Assembly (NCBI GenBank): GCA_016110215.1
Contig: JADWQD010000029.1
Span: forward strand, 32,030 to 96,029
Direction: 5' to 3'
DNA from: Capronia americana
Lineage: Eukaryota > Ascomycota > Eurotiomycetes > Chaetothyriales > Herpotrichiellaceae
Length of the DNA stretch: 64,000 bases
In this document: one piece after another, positions 22,801 through 32,436 of the stretch
Layout of the letters: every line of letters starts with the position of its first letter
Numbering within the stretch: the first letter of the stretch is position 1
Program-made: the position numbers and the translations under genes
The notes under the pieces: generated by a model
Seen by the model: only the letters and a program-made list of their open reading frames with translations
Databases searched by the model: none
What the model was told of the DNA's origin: nothing

Positions 22801-24117
22801 AAGGGTCCGCCCAGCCAGACTGATGAACTGGGTAGCTCGCTCCACCAAATCAGCAAGTATGACCGGATCGACGCCGGCTTTATTCGATTGAGTACCTTTC
22901 ATCGACCCTGCCTGTGCTTGCCTGTTCAAGATTTCCACCTCTCGTGTGAAAAGATATATGCGGAGGTCAAGCGCCGACACCTCGTTCGACAGTATGAGCT
23001 TCCTGTAGTTTTTCTTGTCGGCATCAAACGGGAAATGATCACGATCCGCATTGAGAATATGCTTTATGTCCATGCGTAGATCCAGAGACATAGGTTGGGC
23101 AGCATGTGTCTCCGAGTCCAGAGCAGAGCGTAGAAGAGCTTTGGATTCTCTCGAGAAACTCAACAACGCTCCACTGTCATCATTGTAATCATCTCGAGCT
23201 TGCTCTTTGACGAGCGCGTCAAGACCCAAGGAGAGCTCATCATACACGCCAAGCGCATCCTCTAGCAAGCCAAGATTCTCGAAGCCTCTAGCGAGACCCT
23301 CCTTCAGAACGAAAAACGTGCAAAAGTTCCAGCCGGGCAGATGTCTTTGGCTGTCTCGTTCGCGGATATCGGATTCATATTGCGCAACGCGAGCATCGAA
23401 GGAACGCAGGATGCATGATTTGAGGCTGTCCACCAGATCTTGCCATTGCTCCTCCAGTTCCGAAGGCGTGAGCGCCGTGGATTTGTCACCCGGTTCTAGA
23501 AGTCGGACCTGAGCAACACGATTTATGGTAGACTTAGAACTGCTGACGTCTGCCCTCAGTTTGTCGAAGATGGTCGAGGAGCCCTTGCCCGGCCACTTGG
23601 ACTTGCTGTTGACGCTGTCCGTACTCTCAGACGCTTCCAATGAGATGTGCTTCGAGGACTTTGCTTGACTAGCGGCCGGGGTGTTTGGCAGCACCACATG
23701 CAAGATTAGCCATTCAGATGCATCGTGATCTTCCTGGCTCTTGCTCGAAGACTTGCTGTCACCCGAAGGCGTTTGTGACTTGACCCACTGACGGACCTCT
23801 TTCCTGACCTTCTCCTTGTACGTCTCTTTGTCATCACATCGTACCAAAAAGAGCTTGACATAGGGCGTTTCGCGAAGACCAGGGATCTGATGCCTGCGGA
23901 TATTGGACTGCGCGCCTGCTGACTTGTCCTCTCTAGTCAAGGAAATGTTCAAATTCGCGATCGATCGAAGTGGTCGATTCGGGGCTTTCCAATGAAGATT
24001 CCGCAGAGGGCTCCTGGCGGAGAGGCGAGGCTCAACGCGGTGGAACAGGTCATTTGGATCGGTGCATTGAATGATTACCTTGGAGGTGGTGGTGGCAGGT
24101 GTATCCGTCTCGTCCAT
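19882..24117 (-). CDS. trs130: TRAPP-II complex subunit Trs130 / TRAPPC10
   Basis: Large subunit specific to the TRAPP-II tethering complex, which acts as the exchange factor for Ypt31/Ypt32 (Rab11) at the late Golgi. Single open frame of 1411 residues, starting at ATG 24117. The N-terminus shows the family signature region: SKVIIQCTDPNDLF, then LSARSPLRNLHWK and RPLRSIANLNI. The central part is helical with low-complexity serine-rich linkers around residues 510-560 (RSPSRERSQERAKR). The last 500 residues contain beta-rich Ig-like segments ending in the TRAPPC10 C-terminal pattern (ITVRCRKRA, then VLVTPDLRSTTVDVFG). The intron-less state of so large a gene is notable here. It is divergent from the rvt gene, with 594 bp between the two starts. 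Confidence 0.9.
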   Translation of the reverse strand: MDETDTPATTTSKVIIQCTDPNDLFHRVEPRLSARSPLRNLHWKAPNRPLRSIANLNISLTREDKSAGAQSNIRRHQIPGLRETPYVKLFLVRCDDKETYKEKVRKEVRQWVKSQTPSGDSKSSSKSQEDHDASEWLILHVVLPNTPAASQAKSSKHISLEASESTDSVNSKSKWPGKGSSTIFDKLRADVSSSKSTINRVAQVRLLEPGDKSTALTPSELEEQWQDLVDSLKSCILRSFDARVAQYESDIRERDSQRHLPGWNFCTFFVLKEGLARGFENLGLLEDALGVYDELSLGLDALVKEQARDDYNDDSGALLSFSRESKALLRSALDSETHAAQPMSLDLRMDIKHILNADRDHFPFDADKKNYRKLILSNEVSALDLRIYLFTREVEILNRQAQAGSMKGTQSNKAGVDPVILADLVERATQFISLAGRTLRFELYHAWGGQEGLSEEELHNQRTITGNIVCTWQWRAAMQILTQVMPALGLDDEHDTQALSLDAVELSQNADSDLGRHLPEFAASSSRMSLGPERSPSRERSQERAKRNSIMPNGTSYRQSTTAHPGFRRLALWISKLALMARHLLENLEATKPWVVNMTQLASSLDSHGTTCVPNGEPSPEEMDDRLSSTEVLAGLDSTTLKAAGSSKRSFTNLYLILSTFSYRALSGVGNKAATSQQILTDLVAMEYSQGNYVIAARYLHSIIGPLPRFSYRVSEGYLLRIYADCLRNLERPSEYAKCLISCLHSTSQPHSKVSRNPSSALNQFYIDELFRVLPTIPATTLPAASLFHIANVSRTISPLERRDGFSASIDISCLPGICTPPIKEIKLRLVTKDGSEPRFIVLTLREEVAITAASTTVTLETPVSTQGWYVPDDVELSIGNLRLLHRFKSGQDDESARSEESSNPLSAVVPLLVYPSHRNFGVKIYPFPIIHLAEARRLLLQVRPGYNNVKQCKLRLRTATAGLRLNIHDSKLVDGRRKSVCLSTAREGDALLIIMNDLGPESVTDVEIPYSMEMASEPAVTLRIEANYETDEGTFTFYDTLSVKVILPVTVNVQDVFRRDFTYSKFTISPSTMVPLRLIGCRLEENEFYRLVTGGSFDEPFVVFPKHPANWTVRLIPKRNDARGTVGRMTLIVDFQSLDGVIFAILETHFTHELLRTDHAFAARLLASHLVERVRSTWTEQDVEVAGLLQEFEVWKMEDMEWPSVLCAFNKDTRANIENWLRDWHSRTPRIKFSASKVPQRQLRLFVDVPQRPILVLASLNLNLSTTTKSTAAVGQPIMAELVITVEDKVDFELEGSFEIVAPSDSWLLGGRRKGNVRLTQQPTRMPLVMFPQHIGHLLIPTITVRCRKRAANSDKDEWVDVVSDLQNPTHGRSVLVTPDLRSTTVDVFGAIPDDGTGRLIASESRGGVG

Positions 24118-24711
24118 GATATGTGAAAGGGGATGGACTGCGCAGGGTTGGATGACCTAGACGTACTCATCGTGGCAGAGCGTCTAAGGGAGCAATTGTG
24201 CCGTGTGTCGAGGCAGGGACTTCATACTATGGCAGTAACAATGACGGTCCGGGCAATCCAGAAGCGATATGAAGGCGACTACCGCGAGTGTACCAAGTGC
24301 GGCACTAGGACAAATGCTCCACGGCAGCGCTAATTGAGGTTAGGCTCGCTAGGTCGGCGCACATGGACTTGGGTGGGTGCTTGGTGGCCACACGCAACTT
24401 TTCCGACCAGCCGCCTTCATTTCGAACTCTGGTCAAGGCTAATTTGTGGCCTCAAAGATTGTCTCAGAGCCAGCTGAAAAGCGAGTCGATGTGAGTCGTA
24501 TCGAGGTGGTGAGTCAGTGCTTCATGGTTTGTTGTCTATTTCGAATTGTTATAAGTCCTGCTTGTCTTTGCTTTTTCTGCTCGTCATGGTCTCAATTGCT
24601 CGACTTTGAGTTTGTGTACCTTGTGCCTAGTATTTCCAAATATCAGCCCCTTCTCCGATTCCATCGACCGCTGATACTCCGTTCTCCCCATCCGACGCCA
24701 CCAGAATAGCC
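24118..24711. promoter_or_regulatory. Shared divergent promoter region of trs130 and rvt
   Basis: 594 bp between two divergent ATG starts. The part next to rvt is rich in T and C, as expected of a fungal transcription start area, and the rvt start has a good context (AGCCATGGC). No specific factor site is claimed. Confidence 0.5.
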
Positions 24712-27432
24712 ATGGCATCCTCCGCTCTTCCAGAGACTCTTCGCTCGGTCACCTCGACCAAGATCCTGGAGCTCAAGAAGCAGCGAGACCAGTACGAGGC
24801 CTCCAAGAAGCAGATCATCCGTGAAGTCAAGCCGTGCACCAACGATCTTGAGCGTACTCGAAAGCTACTGGAGGGATCTTGTCGTCAAGCGGGACTTCGA
24901 GTCATCAAAGATGATTCGTCCGACGAGGACGCTGATACAACGCCGTCTTCCGACCTGGCAAGAGCGCGCCGGAACCAACAGCTATTCCTCCGACAAGCTG
25001 CCAAGGATCCAGCCTTCTCGTCGGACCTGGTCGCCCAGATTCACGACGACTTGGTGGAGCACCTCAACCTGAAAAGCGTGCAACACGAGCATGCGCAGTT
25101 CTTCTCTGAGCTTGTCACTGAGTGGCTCTCTGACTCCAAGAATGCGGAAACAGATCGGTCCAGTGGAGGGTTGGTGGATGATACCTCATTCGAAAGCGTG
25201 GGTCGCAAGGAAATGCACGAGCAACGGGCGCAGTGGGAGTCTATCGTCTTCTCGGAGTCAAATGACGACGAGGCCGCCATTCACAACTATCTGGCCCGGC
25301 TTTTCAATGCTCCTGGGACAGCACAGAAGCACTTTGAGGACATCAAGACGTCTACCAAAGACTTCTGCACCAGTCTGCGCTCCACCGACGAGCTCTTCGA
25401 CACGGAAGGTCTCAAGATAACAATCAAGGGCCTCCTCCTGACTGACCTCCTCTCACCGGAGAAATCTTCCATCCTCAGATCCTTCCAAAACAATTCTGCC
25501 GTCCTGCAGGAGGTAGCCGATGTTCTGAACATGAGATTCGCCTCCCTTGAGACTTGGACATGGTCAACAGTAAACGGCGCCATCTCCGTGGAACAGCGGC
25601 GGCAACTCAATGGGAAATATCGCGTTTTCATGGATGAAGATATCCTTGACGGACTACTACTCCACGCTATCGGTATGAAATGGGCTGTTCACTTCCGGGC
25701 CTGCCTCACACAGTTTTTCGAGTCTCCGGCTTGGCAAAGTGCAGGGGGCGGTGTTTCTCAGTCCGACAAAGATCGTCGACGATGGTTTCTAGGGGAGGGA
25801 TCCGGTCCGAGCTGCACAGTGGAGGTGAAGCGAAGAGAGCTGTATGCACAGGACTATTTCATGTCGCAACTGCCGATCACTGAATCAGAAGGCACACGCG
25901 GATACGACAGCGACGAAAACTCGTCTTCAACCAGAAAGAGTCCGGTGGAGACGAAGCAAGGCCTTTTGCATCTTCTAATCACCGAAGCTCTTGTTGCACA
26001 GCACCTTCGGCCTAGAATCCCTCACGCGGTCATCCGATCGGACTTTGAATGGTTCGGGCCCTCCTTGTCTCACAGTACCAGTTTCGCTGTTCTGGAGTTC
26101 TTTGGTGTCGACGTTACCTGGCTGAGGTTCTTTCGAGAATTTCTCAAGGCACCACTGCGATTTGTTCAGGATGGTCCAAAGGGGCAATGCCAGGTGCGGC
26201 AACGAGGTGTGCCGATGTCACACGCCCTCAGTGATGTCTTCGGGGAGCTAACACTCTTCGTCATGGACTTTGCTGTCAACAAGGCCACCCAGAGCTATCT
26301 GTATCGCCTCCACGATGATTTCTGGTTCTGGGGGACAGAAGACTTGTGTGCACGTGGCTGGGAAGCAATGACAACTTTCGCCTCTGTCATGGGCATAAAA
26401 TTCAATCGGGAGAAGACAGGCAGCATTGTGATCGACCACGGTGTAACCTCACAGATCGACCTTCCTGCGCCTGATATATCTGTTGACGAAGACGGTGAGT
26501 CAGCCCCATCCAGGCAGGCCGGCTTACCCAAGGGTGATGTGCGATGGGGTTTTCTGCGCCTCGACGCCACCAAGATTCAGTTCGTCATCGACCAGGGTAT
26601 GGTGGACGAGCACATTAAGGAACTCCGGCGACAATTGTCTCATTGCACCTCGATATTCTCCTACGTCCAAGCATATAATGCATACCTTGCACGTTTCTTC
26701 AGCAACAATTTCGGCAAGCCGTCTTATGCATTTGGCCGTGATCACATTGACAACATGATCGATACTTTTGCACGGATCCAGAAAGCTGTCTTCCACGACA
26801 AATCGGTGTCCGACTACCTCGGAGAGATAGCGCACCAAAGATTTGGCGTCAAGGATATCCCTGACGGAGTCTGGTACTGGCCTGTTCAGATGGGCGGACT
26901 GGAGCTCCGCAATCCGATGGTCGCGCTCTACTGCATGCGGGAGACAATGCGTCTGTCGCCCCAGAAGATCCTTTCCAAATGTCTTGAAGCCGAAGAAAAG
27001 TCATACATCAGCGCCAAGGCCCGTTTTGACTCGGATATCAGGACTTATGGGAAGAAGAAATCATGGCCCCTCTCGTCGCCCGGATTTGGAGACAAATTTA
27101 TGTCGCAAGAGGAGTATCTACAATACCGTGAAGAGCGCTCAGTCAACCTGTACAATGCCTATGTCCGCTTACTGGAAATCCCGACCGAATTCGAACTTCA
27201 CGAGACAAAGGAGATTGCCGCGTGGTTGAACAAGTTGCCCGACTCGAGATCGTCATCTGCCGGTTTTCGTAGAAAGTTCGTCACAATGAAACCGTACTGG
27301 AAATGGGTACTTGCTGTCTATGGTGCGCAAATCGTGGAGAAGTACGGCAGTGTGCAGATCGTGGACGCCGCGCAGGTGCCGCTGGGCGTGATCAGCGTCA
27401 TGAAGGCAGGCAAGATTCGGTGGCAGGGTTGA
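24712..27432 (+). CDS. rvt: Domesticated single-copy reverse-transcriptase-related protein (rvt)
   Basis: Uninterrupted frame of 906 residues with an ATG in good context. It matches the rvt class of cellular RT genes known from fungi, some animals and bacteria. An N-terminal coiled-coil-like helix (residues about 12-60, LELKKQRDQYEASKK and following) fits the multimerisation domain known for the Neurospora protein. RT motifs appear in order: motif A with SDFEWFGPSL (putative catalytic Asp 444), motif B RQRGVPMSHALSD (496-508), motif C YRLHDDFWFWG (Asp 535 and 536) and motif D MGIKFNREKTG. The classical YxDD is replaced by HDD, as I recall for rvt proteins. There is no integrase, endonuclease, protease or gag-like domain, and no LTR or terminal repeat flanks the gene, so it is not a retrotransposon. 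Known family activity is polymerisation of NTPs and dNTPs; the cell role is unknown. Confidence 0.88.
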   Translation: MASSALPETLRSVTSTKILELKKQRDQYEASKKQIIREVKPCTNDLERTRKLLEGSCRQAGLRVIKDDSSDEDADTTPSSDLARARRNQQLFLRQAAKDPAFSSDLVAQIHDDLVEHLNLKSVQHEHAQFFSELVTEWLSDSKNAETDRSSGGLVDDTSFESVGRKEMHEQRAQWESIVFSESNDDEAAIHNYLARLFNAPGTAQKHFEDIKTSTKDFCTSLRSTDELFDTEGLKITIKGLLLTDLLSPEKSSILRSFQNNSAVLQEVADVLNMRFASLETWTWSTVNGAISVEQRRQLNGKYRVFMDEDILDGLLLHAIGMKWAVHFRACLTQFFESPAWQSAGGGVSQSDKDRRRWFLGEGSGPSCTVEVKRRELYAQDYFMSQLPITESEGTRGYDSDENSSSTRKSPVETKQGLLHLLITEALVAQHLRPRIPHAVIRSDFEWFGPSLSHSTSFAVLEFFGVDVTWLRFFREFLKAPLRFVQDGPKGQCQVRQRGVPMSHALSDVFGELTLFVMDFAVNKATQSYLYRLHDDFWFWGTEDLCARGWEAMTTFASVMGIKFNREKTGSIVIDHGVTSQIDLPAPDISVDEDGESAPSRQAGLPKGDVRWGFLRLDATKIQFVIDQGMVDEHIKELRRQLSHCTSIFSYVQAYNAYLARFFSNNFGKPSYAFGRDHIDNMIDTFARIQKAVFHDKSVSDYLGEIAHQRFGVKDIPDGVWYWPVQMGGLELRNPMVALYCMRETMRLSPQKILSKCLEAEEKSYISAKARFDSDIRTYGKKKSWPLSSPGFGDKFMSQEEYLQYREERSVNLYNAYVRLLEIPTEFELHETKEIAAWLNKLPDSRSSSAGFRRKFVTMKPYWKWVLAVYGAQIVEKYGSVQIVDAAQVPLGVISVMKAGKIRWQG

Positions 27433-27851
27433 TAGGGTCACAAGGTGATTAAATGCCAGGACTATCGCATTGGACAGCTGAAACACAAAGTCATAGCCAC
27501 GTTGGTAGGTATTCATGACCATAGAGCAGGAATGAAGGTAATATGGCACTATAGCAGCTAATGTGCGTATTAATGGAAGTAAAATGGCTGCCTACTGATT
27601 TTCTCCAGTTAGCTAGCAATGGCCAGACAGAGGTGCAGAGTACCCAGTGGTGTTTGCCGTAGCCCGCCGAGTCCGGAACTGAAACAGCGTGGAGTTCTTC
27701 TCTCTTCTGGAGTATTGATATAAAAGAACTGTGATAGAGACAAGCCAGGTATATGAATTTCTTTTTTCAAGCTTTCAATGGAGCGCTCCCCTGGAGATTC
27801 GACGCACTTTTAGATTGTCGAATGCACCGCAACCCTCGATGCCGAGTCCCG
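27433..27851. other. Convergent 3' region
   Basis: 420 bp between the stops of rvt and the minus-strand ankyrin-type gene. Presumed 3' UTRs and terminators; nothing else seen. Confidence 0.5.
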
Positions 27852-28895
27852 TCATCCATGTTTGGTAGTATCTTCATCAGAACTCGAGTCGTCCAGCTGC
27901 TCTTCCACAGGTTGTTCGTTGGCAGGGATGAGATTGTTTCCACTCTTCGACAATGGCCACCACGATTTGGCTGATCCACTTCCAGCTGCCGAGCTGCTTG
28001 AATCTTTGGCCTTTTCGTCTTTCTGCGCTGTTCGTGTGCTGAATGGCCACCACTTCTTGCCGTGTTTCGAAGTCTCGTCTGTGCTTTGACTGTCAGACTT
28101 GCTGGACTGCCGTTCCAAGCCTTCGATATATCGTTCCATCAGTGCAATCAGTTGTGTGTCTTGGGTTGCTTGCGCATCACCAAGCAACTGCTGAGCCAAC
28201 GTTAGGTCGTAGTCACCCTGATCCAGCTTCAAACGTGCATTCAGGAGCACTTCCAGGGCGTCGGGACGTCTGCGTTCGATTGCAGAGAAGATGGGATAGA
28301 ACAGCTGGGTGGTCTCAGAAGCCATCCTTTTGATGATGTCCAGGGGCTGATTGTTTTGAACGGCTGGTAATAGAGCTGCGCCAACCCGATATGTGTAGCT
28401 GGCTTTCATGCCACCTTTGAAGGCTCCGTGATCCAGAAGAATGCGTATGAATGGCGCGTTTTCAACACCACCTTCACAAGCTTTACTCAAAATGCTGGTC
28501 ATATTGTCACTCCACTCAAAGGTAGCGACATTGGGTGAGTAGGAACAAATCAACCGAAGCATGTCCAAGTCGAATGTTCTTTTGAGGAGCGCACCGACGA
28601 CTGCACCAGTGTAAAAGTTGAATGTCGGGTACTTCGAGTGTAGGAAACGGACGATGGACTGCTGTCCGTGGGAAATCGCAGCCGCGAATAGGGTTTCGGT
28701 GGCTGGTAGGCCTTCTTGTGCCGCTTCGAAGTGCTTCGTGGAATCATCGCTACTTTTGGCGCCGAGGTCGTCGAACAGTGTCTTTAAGGCATCGAGACGA
28801 CCATCTTTGCATGCTTGGATCATTGCTTCCTGCTTATGAGACAACGTCATAGGATCTGGCGCTTTCTGCTCGAGCGAGGAAAGAGATTGGGCCAT
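27852..28895 (-). CDS. Divergent ankyrin-repeat-like protein with duplicated WWPxS tail
   Basis: Uninterrupted frame of 347 residues from the first ATG (28895). The frame is open to 29018, but only a TTG could start there. The first two thirds look like degenerate ankyrin repeats: MIQACKDGRLDALKTLFD, TLFAAAISHGQQSIVRFLHSK, ILSKACEGGVENAPFIRILLDHGA, PIFSAIERRRPDALEVLLNA. The C-terminal 90 residues are charged and Ser-rich and contain two related blocks, GKKWWPFSTR and AKSWWPLSKS, each followed by a low-complexity Lys/Asp/Ser stretch, then an acidic SSSDED end. No signal peptide or membrane segment. Such proteins are common in Pezizomycotina and their targets are unknown; this is family-level annotation only. 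Confidence 0.7.
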   Translation of the reverse strand: MAQSLSSLEQKAPDPMTLSHKQEAMIQACKDGRLDALKTLFDDLGAKSSDDSTKHFEAAQEGLPATETLFAAAISHGQQSIVRFLHSKYPTFNFYTGAVVGALLKRTFDLDMLRLICSYSPNVATFEWSDNMTSILSKACEGGVENAPFIRILLDHGAFKGGMKASYTYRVGAALLPAVQNNQPLDIIKRMASETTQLFYPIFSAIERRRPDALEVLLNARLKLDQGDYDLTLAQQLLGDAQATQDTQLIALMERYIEGLERQSSKSDSQSTDETSKHGKKWWPFSTRTAQKDEKAKDSSSSAAGSGSAKSWWPLSKSGNNLIPANEQPVEEQLDDSSSDEDTTKHG

Positions 28896-29983
28896 TTTGT
28901 CCCTTGAAAGTGCCGACTCCAAAGGGAGAACGATGATAGAATTCGGGAAAACGGCTGCTTTCTGCTTTCTGCTTATGTTTGAGCAGGGAATTCTACCATA
29001 TTTGTATTTAGCACACAAAAATGGCTACCGTCTCACTTGACGCGGACCAGTGGTGGTCCAATCCTAAATTGGAGGCACCGAGGAGGCTAGCACCCAGACT
29101 CAGACACGCCAGCAGGCTCGGTAAATGGGACATCTAATGGGGAATGGCCACACCAGATTTTGGCAGCGCCTTGCTGTCAGATACGCGCCGTGGTCTCGCG
29201 GACTTTGTATCTACAAAGTAAGAAGGTGGAGAGATGGCTCGACGTCCCTAGTGGTCAAGAGAAGGCTGTAGCCGGTCAGCTTGGCGCTTCGAGCTTGATC
29301 TTGTTTTGGTAGACGCCAACCCTAAACCTAATCCCTTTATCAAGGTGTCTCCAACACTGTGGACTTCAAGCCTGACAGCTCTACCGCTCAAGCGGACGGC
29401 CCTTTATCAGCGTGACAGAGTGTCGGGTCTGACCTGGGCAAATCTGCCTCGTGGGCGCGAAGCACGCGGCTATATTGACGGTGTATTAGTATGGCGCTTC
29501 GTTTGATGGTGCCTGACTTGCAAGGTCTGCTTTCTCAGCGGGCAGGAAACGCAGCTGGGGTCGCCGCGACTTGATCTTGCAAGCAGCAGCCGATGGAAGC
29601 GGATGTTTGAACTAGGCCAGGAAGATCGCAGCCGACACAGCCTCGATCCTGAAATTGCAAAGCATTATGAGGCAGCATAGTAGACCTCTTCTCAGGTCAA
29701 ACAGCTCATATGGTATCATGATCGTATCTTGCGAAATGAAGGACCATATCCATGGCGCCAACGTGGAGCGGCATGCAGAGACCTGCATAGAATCATGAAG
29801 TGTACTGTAAGCCTTTGGAGTGCTACATAATGAGGGACTTCCATCTTCAATCAAGGCAGCCTCCTCATTCGAAAGACACCGGAATACTCAAAAACTATCA
29901 TCTTCCAACGACGCGAAAGCGAAAGAGCCACGGATTCTCGTTTTCAACTTACAGCACAAATTACTCTCTTCCCGAAGACAAGA
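28896..29983. promoter_or_regulatory. Divergent intergenic region of 1.1 kb
   Basis: Contains the promoters of the ankyrin-type gene (minus) and the secreted-protein gene (plus). The only open frames are short (for example 29306-29506) and unrecognisable. Confidence 0.45.
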
Positions 29984-31882
29984 ATGATGACCCGGCTCTT
30001 GGCTTTGCTGTCAATCTGGCTCGGATCGCACGTCTTGTCCGCTACGGCTGGCAATTGCTTTTCCGATCAGTCAAACGGACCGGTAGCGTCTCCCAAAGGA
30101 AAAACAGCGCTTTCCAAGCAGTGTATCGGAGGACCTCCCCCGGGAGGGTTATGGGCGTGTGAAGATCCGGGTATTGATTTCCCGACGGTTGAGTGTTTGA
30201 TGGCGGATATGAAGACATGCGGAATCATCACCAACGGCGCCCCAAGTGTGTTCTACTCCTTCAATCTCGAAGGGGGAGAACAGATTTCCGCACTCCGCGA
30301 TCGAATTACACCCACGGGCAACCTCTATAACGACGAATGGGACGAAGCCTACTGGACAAGGGTCATGACCGGTCGAAAGTCAGTTTTCCGCATGGATATC
30401 AACGCGAGGCTGCAGGTCCTCATTGCTCGCTCTGCAGAGGCATTTGGTCGACTTGCCAGCGGCGATGTCTTTGTTTATGTTCCGCATCTAGAATGCCCAA
30501 AAGAGCCCAATAATGGGTTGCTCGGTTCCTTTCAGACCTATATTCCTAAACCTACTGATCCCAACCCTGGTCCCAATATCTTCCAGACTTTTGAGCTCCC
30601 AAGTTTGCAACGCAACCCTGCCGTCACCCGAATTATCAGTGTTGACATCAACAATAACGATCAACAACATGTCGATTGGGAGAATGGGCAGTCTCCACCT
30701 GGACTGAATAACCCTCTCATGCCTGCGAGTACCGCGAGCGCCATAGTTGTTCCGCCTGTGCCTGCCGCTATGGGGCCATTCAAACGAGACAGCAACACCA
30801 ACAACACTACGATACCTGATCCACCTACACTGTGTCCACTCCCAATACCAGTCTCTACTGCTACTACTGGCACCGTGGCTTCATCTGGAGCTTCCATAAT
30901 CACCTCTCCTCCGAGTACACCTACCTGCGTCTTGCATAAGCAGAACCCTGACCAAGGCATCACCCAGGCATTCTGCCTGTGCGACAGCACTGCAACTCTG
31001 TCACCTCTTTCCGTACCGCTAACAGGCCAACCCAGTGACAGCTGTGCATACACAACCATCCCAGCCACCGCGAAAGAAGCCGTCACAACCTTTGCCTCCA
31101 CATACACGAGCAATTGCCAGGCTTGTACTGAAGTCGGCTTGAACGCTCCGAGCTGCACCACTATAGCCAAATGCACACCCCAAAATGCACAAGTGACCGT
31201 CCAAGCGGGCAGCTCTGCCGTGCACGTCGGCACTCTCATTGGCACAGCTCTTTACACCTCTATTTCCAGCGCCTTGGAAAAATTATGCCCAGCAGTGACC
31301 CAAACAAAGAGCTCCACAGTTTGCGAGACCAGCAGTGTAGCCATCCAAGACATCGAGTATGTCAGTGCCGAAAGCCTCGACACTGGTGGCGAACTCGTGA
31401 TCAAAGTAGCGGCAAGCTCCTATAACACAACCAGCCTCCGCGACGCGATGATCAAGTCAGCAGCCTTGACAGCCCAGAAAGGCTCTGAAAAGCCCAGCTC
31501 TTGCTCGAATCAGACGTACATAACCCAACAGAAACGCGGCGTCGAACTTCCACCATCGCGAGTTTTCGGCAGGAAAGCCCTGAACAATCTCTCCAAGCGC
31601 GACCGACCTGAAGCAGTCGTTGAACACTCTCTCCTCTGCCACACCAACTCCTTCGCTGGCGTGGGATACTTCTCACCTCAATGGCGGCAAGCCCAACTCC
31701 CTGGCGCGGAAGCATACATCGACGCGACATGGGAGTTTCAAGCTGCTCCAGGAGGGGACTTCCTCTGTGATTTTATTGAAGATCTGGAAATCGGCTTGGC
31801 TGTGATTGCGCCGGAGTTTGCATTGCAGGATGTTGCTACTGTGCCGGAAGTGCAGGCATTCTGTGCTGGGACGCTTGCTTGA
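29984..31882 (+). CDS. Secreted fungal protein with internal Kex2-type sites
   Basis: Single-exon frame of 632 residues starting at ATG 29984 (a second ATG follows at once). It begins with a clear signal peptide (LLALLSIWLGSHVLSATAG, cleavage likely after about residue 23). The N-terminal domain is cysteine-containing and conserved-looking (QCIGGPPPGGLWACEDPGID, KTCGIITNGAPSVFYSFN). The middle is Thr/Ser/Pro-rich with many cysteines (TFASTYTSNCQACTEVGLNAPSC). Dibasic KR sites at FKRDS, QQKRG and LSKRD suggest processing by the Kex2 protease in the Golgi. No catalytic family was recognised and there is no C-terminal GPI-type hydrophobic tail. It could be a wall-associated or effector-like protein; function unknown. 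Confidence 0.7.
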   Translation: MMTRLLALLSIWLGSHVLSATAGNCFSDQSNGPVASPKGKTALSKQCIGGPPPGGLWACEDPGIDFPTVECLMADMKTCGIITNGAPSVFYSFNLEGGEQISALRDRITPTGNLYNDEWDEAYWTRVMTGRKSVFRMDINARLQVLIARSAEAFGRLASGDVFVYVPHLECPKEPNNGLLGSFQTYIPKPTDPNPGPNIFQTFELPSLQRNPAVTRIISVDINNNDQQHVDWENGQSPPGLNNPLMPASTASAIVVPPVPAAMGPFKRDSNTNNTTIPDPPTLCPLPIPVSTATTGTVASSGASIITSPPSTPTCVLHKQNPDQGITQAFCLCDSTATLSPLSVPLTGQPSDSCAYTTIPATAKEAVTTFASTYTSNCQACTEVGLNAPSCTTIAKCTPQNAQVTVQAGSSAVHVGTLIGTALYTSISSALEKLCPAVTQTKSSTVCETSSVAIQDIEYVSAESLDTGGELVIKVAASSYNTTSLRDAMIKSAALTAQKGSEKPSSCSNQTYITQQKRGVELPPSRVFGRKALNNLSKRDRPEAVVEHSLLCHTNSFAGVGYFSPQWRQAQLPGAEAYIDATWEFQAAPGGDFLCDFIEDLEIGLAVIAPEFALQDVATVPEVQAFCAGTLA

Positions 31883-32436
31883 AAGCTTCAGGGACTTTGC
31901 GGTGTACGAAAAAGAGGTGGGTAGATCTCTGGTTGTATTTCGTGGAGCGTATAACGGCAGAGTCATGGCGGAAGAAATCTGGTGTTCTGGTGTTTGTGGT
32001 GCTGTATCTGATGCCGTACTGGAAAAGGATTGTAGATTTCGGAAACTCCTATAGTACCGTGAAAAGTGTATAATATATGTGGTATCCGGATTACCCTGGG
32101 TCTTAGTACCACATAATGGGTGGCGATACGACAGAGCTGTTGGTCTTGCCTCTGGTGTCAGAGCGTTAGGGCTACGAATGCAGGGATTGTTCAACGTGAA
32201 CCTGAGAAGCTCCCCAAGCCCATAAGACTCTCGTCGCCAAGCCAAGTTCATAGTAGAACGTAACAAGCTCCTCACAACAGTCCCAGGCCACCAAAGCGAG
32301 GTGTTTCGGCTTTCTCCATCGACGATGGCGATCAAGCAATTCCTAAACCCACACACACCGGGTTATTCTCGCATTCGCCCACTCACTCAGCTACTTCTCA
32401 GTGGCTTACGTATCAATCGCTTTCAGTCCAACTTCG
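31883..32436. other. Intergenic, tandem orientation
   Basis: 3' side of the secreted-protein gene and promoter of the SWIM-finger gene. Nothing else recognised. Confidence 0.45.

Noticed and set aside
24712..27432. Reading the RT-domain gene as a retrotransposon remnant
   Set aside because: One intact cellular-type frame with rvt motifs, no endonuclease, integrase, RNase H or terminal repeats, and normal base composition without RIP.
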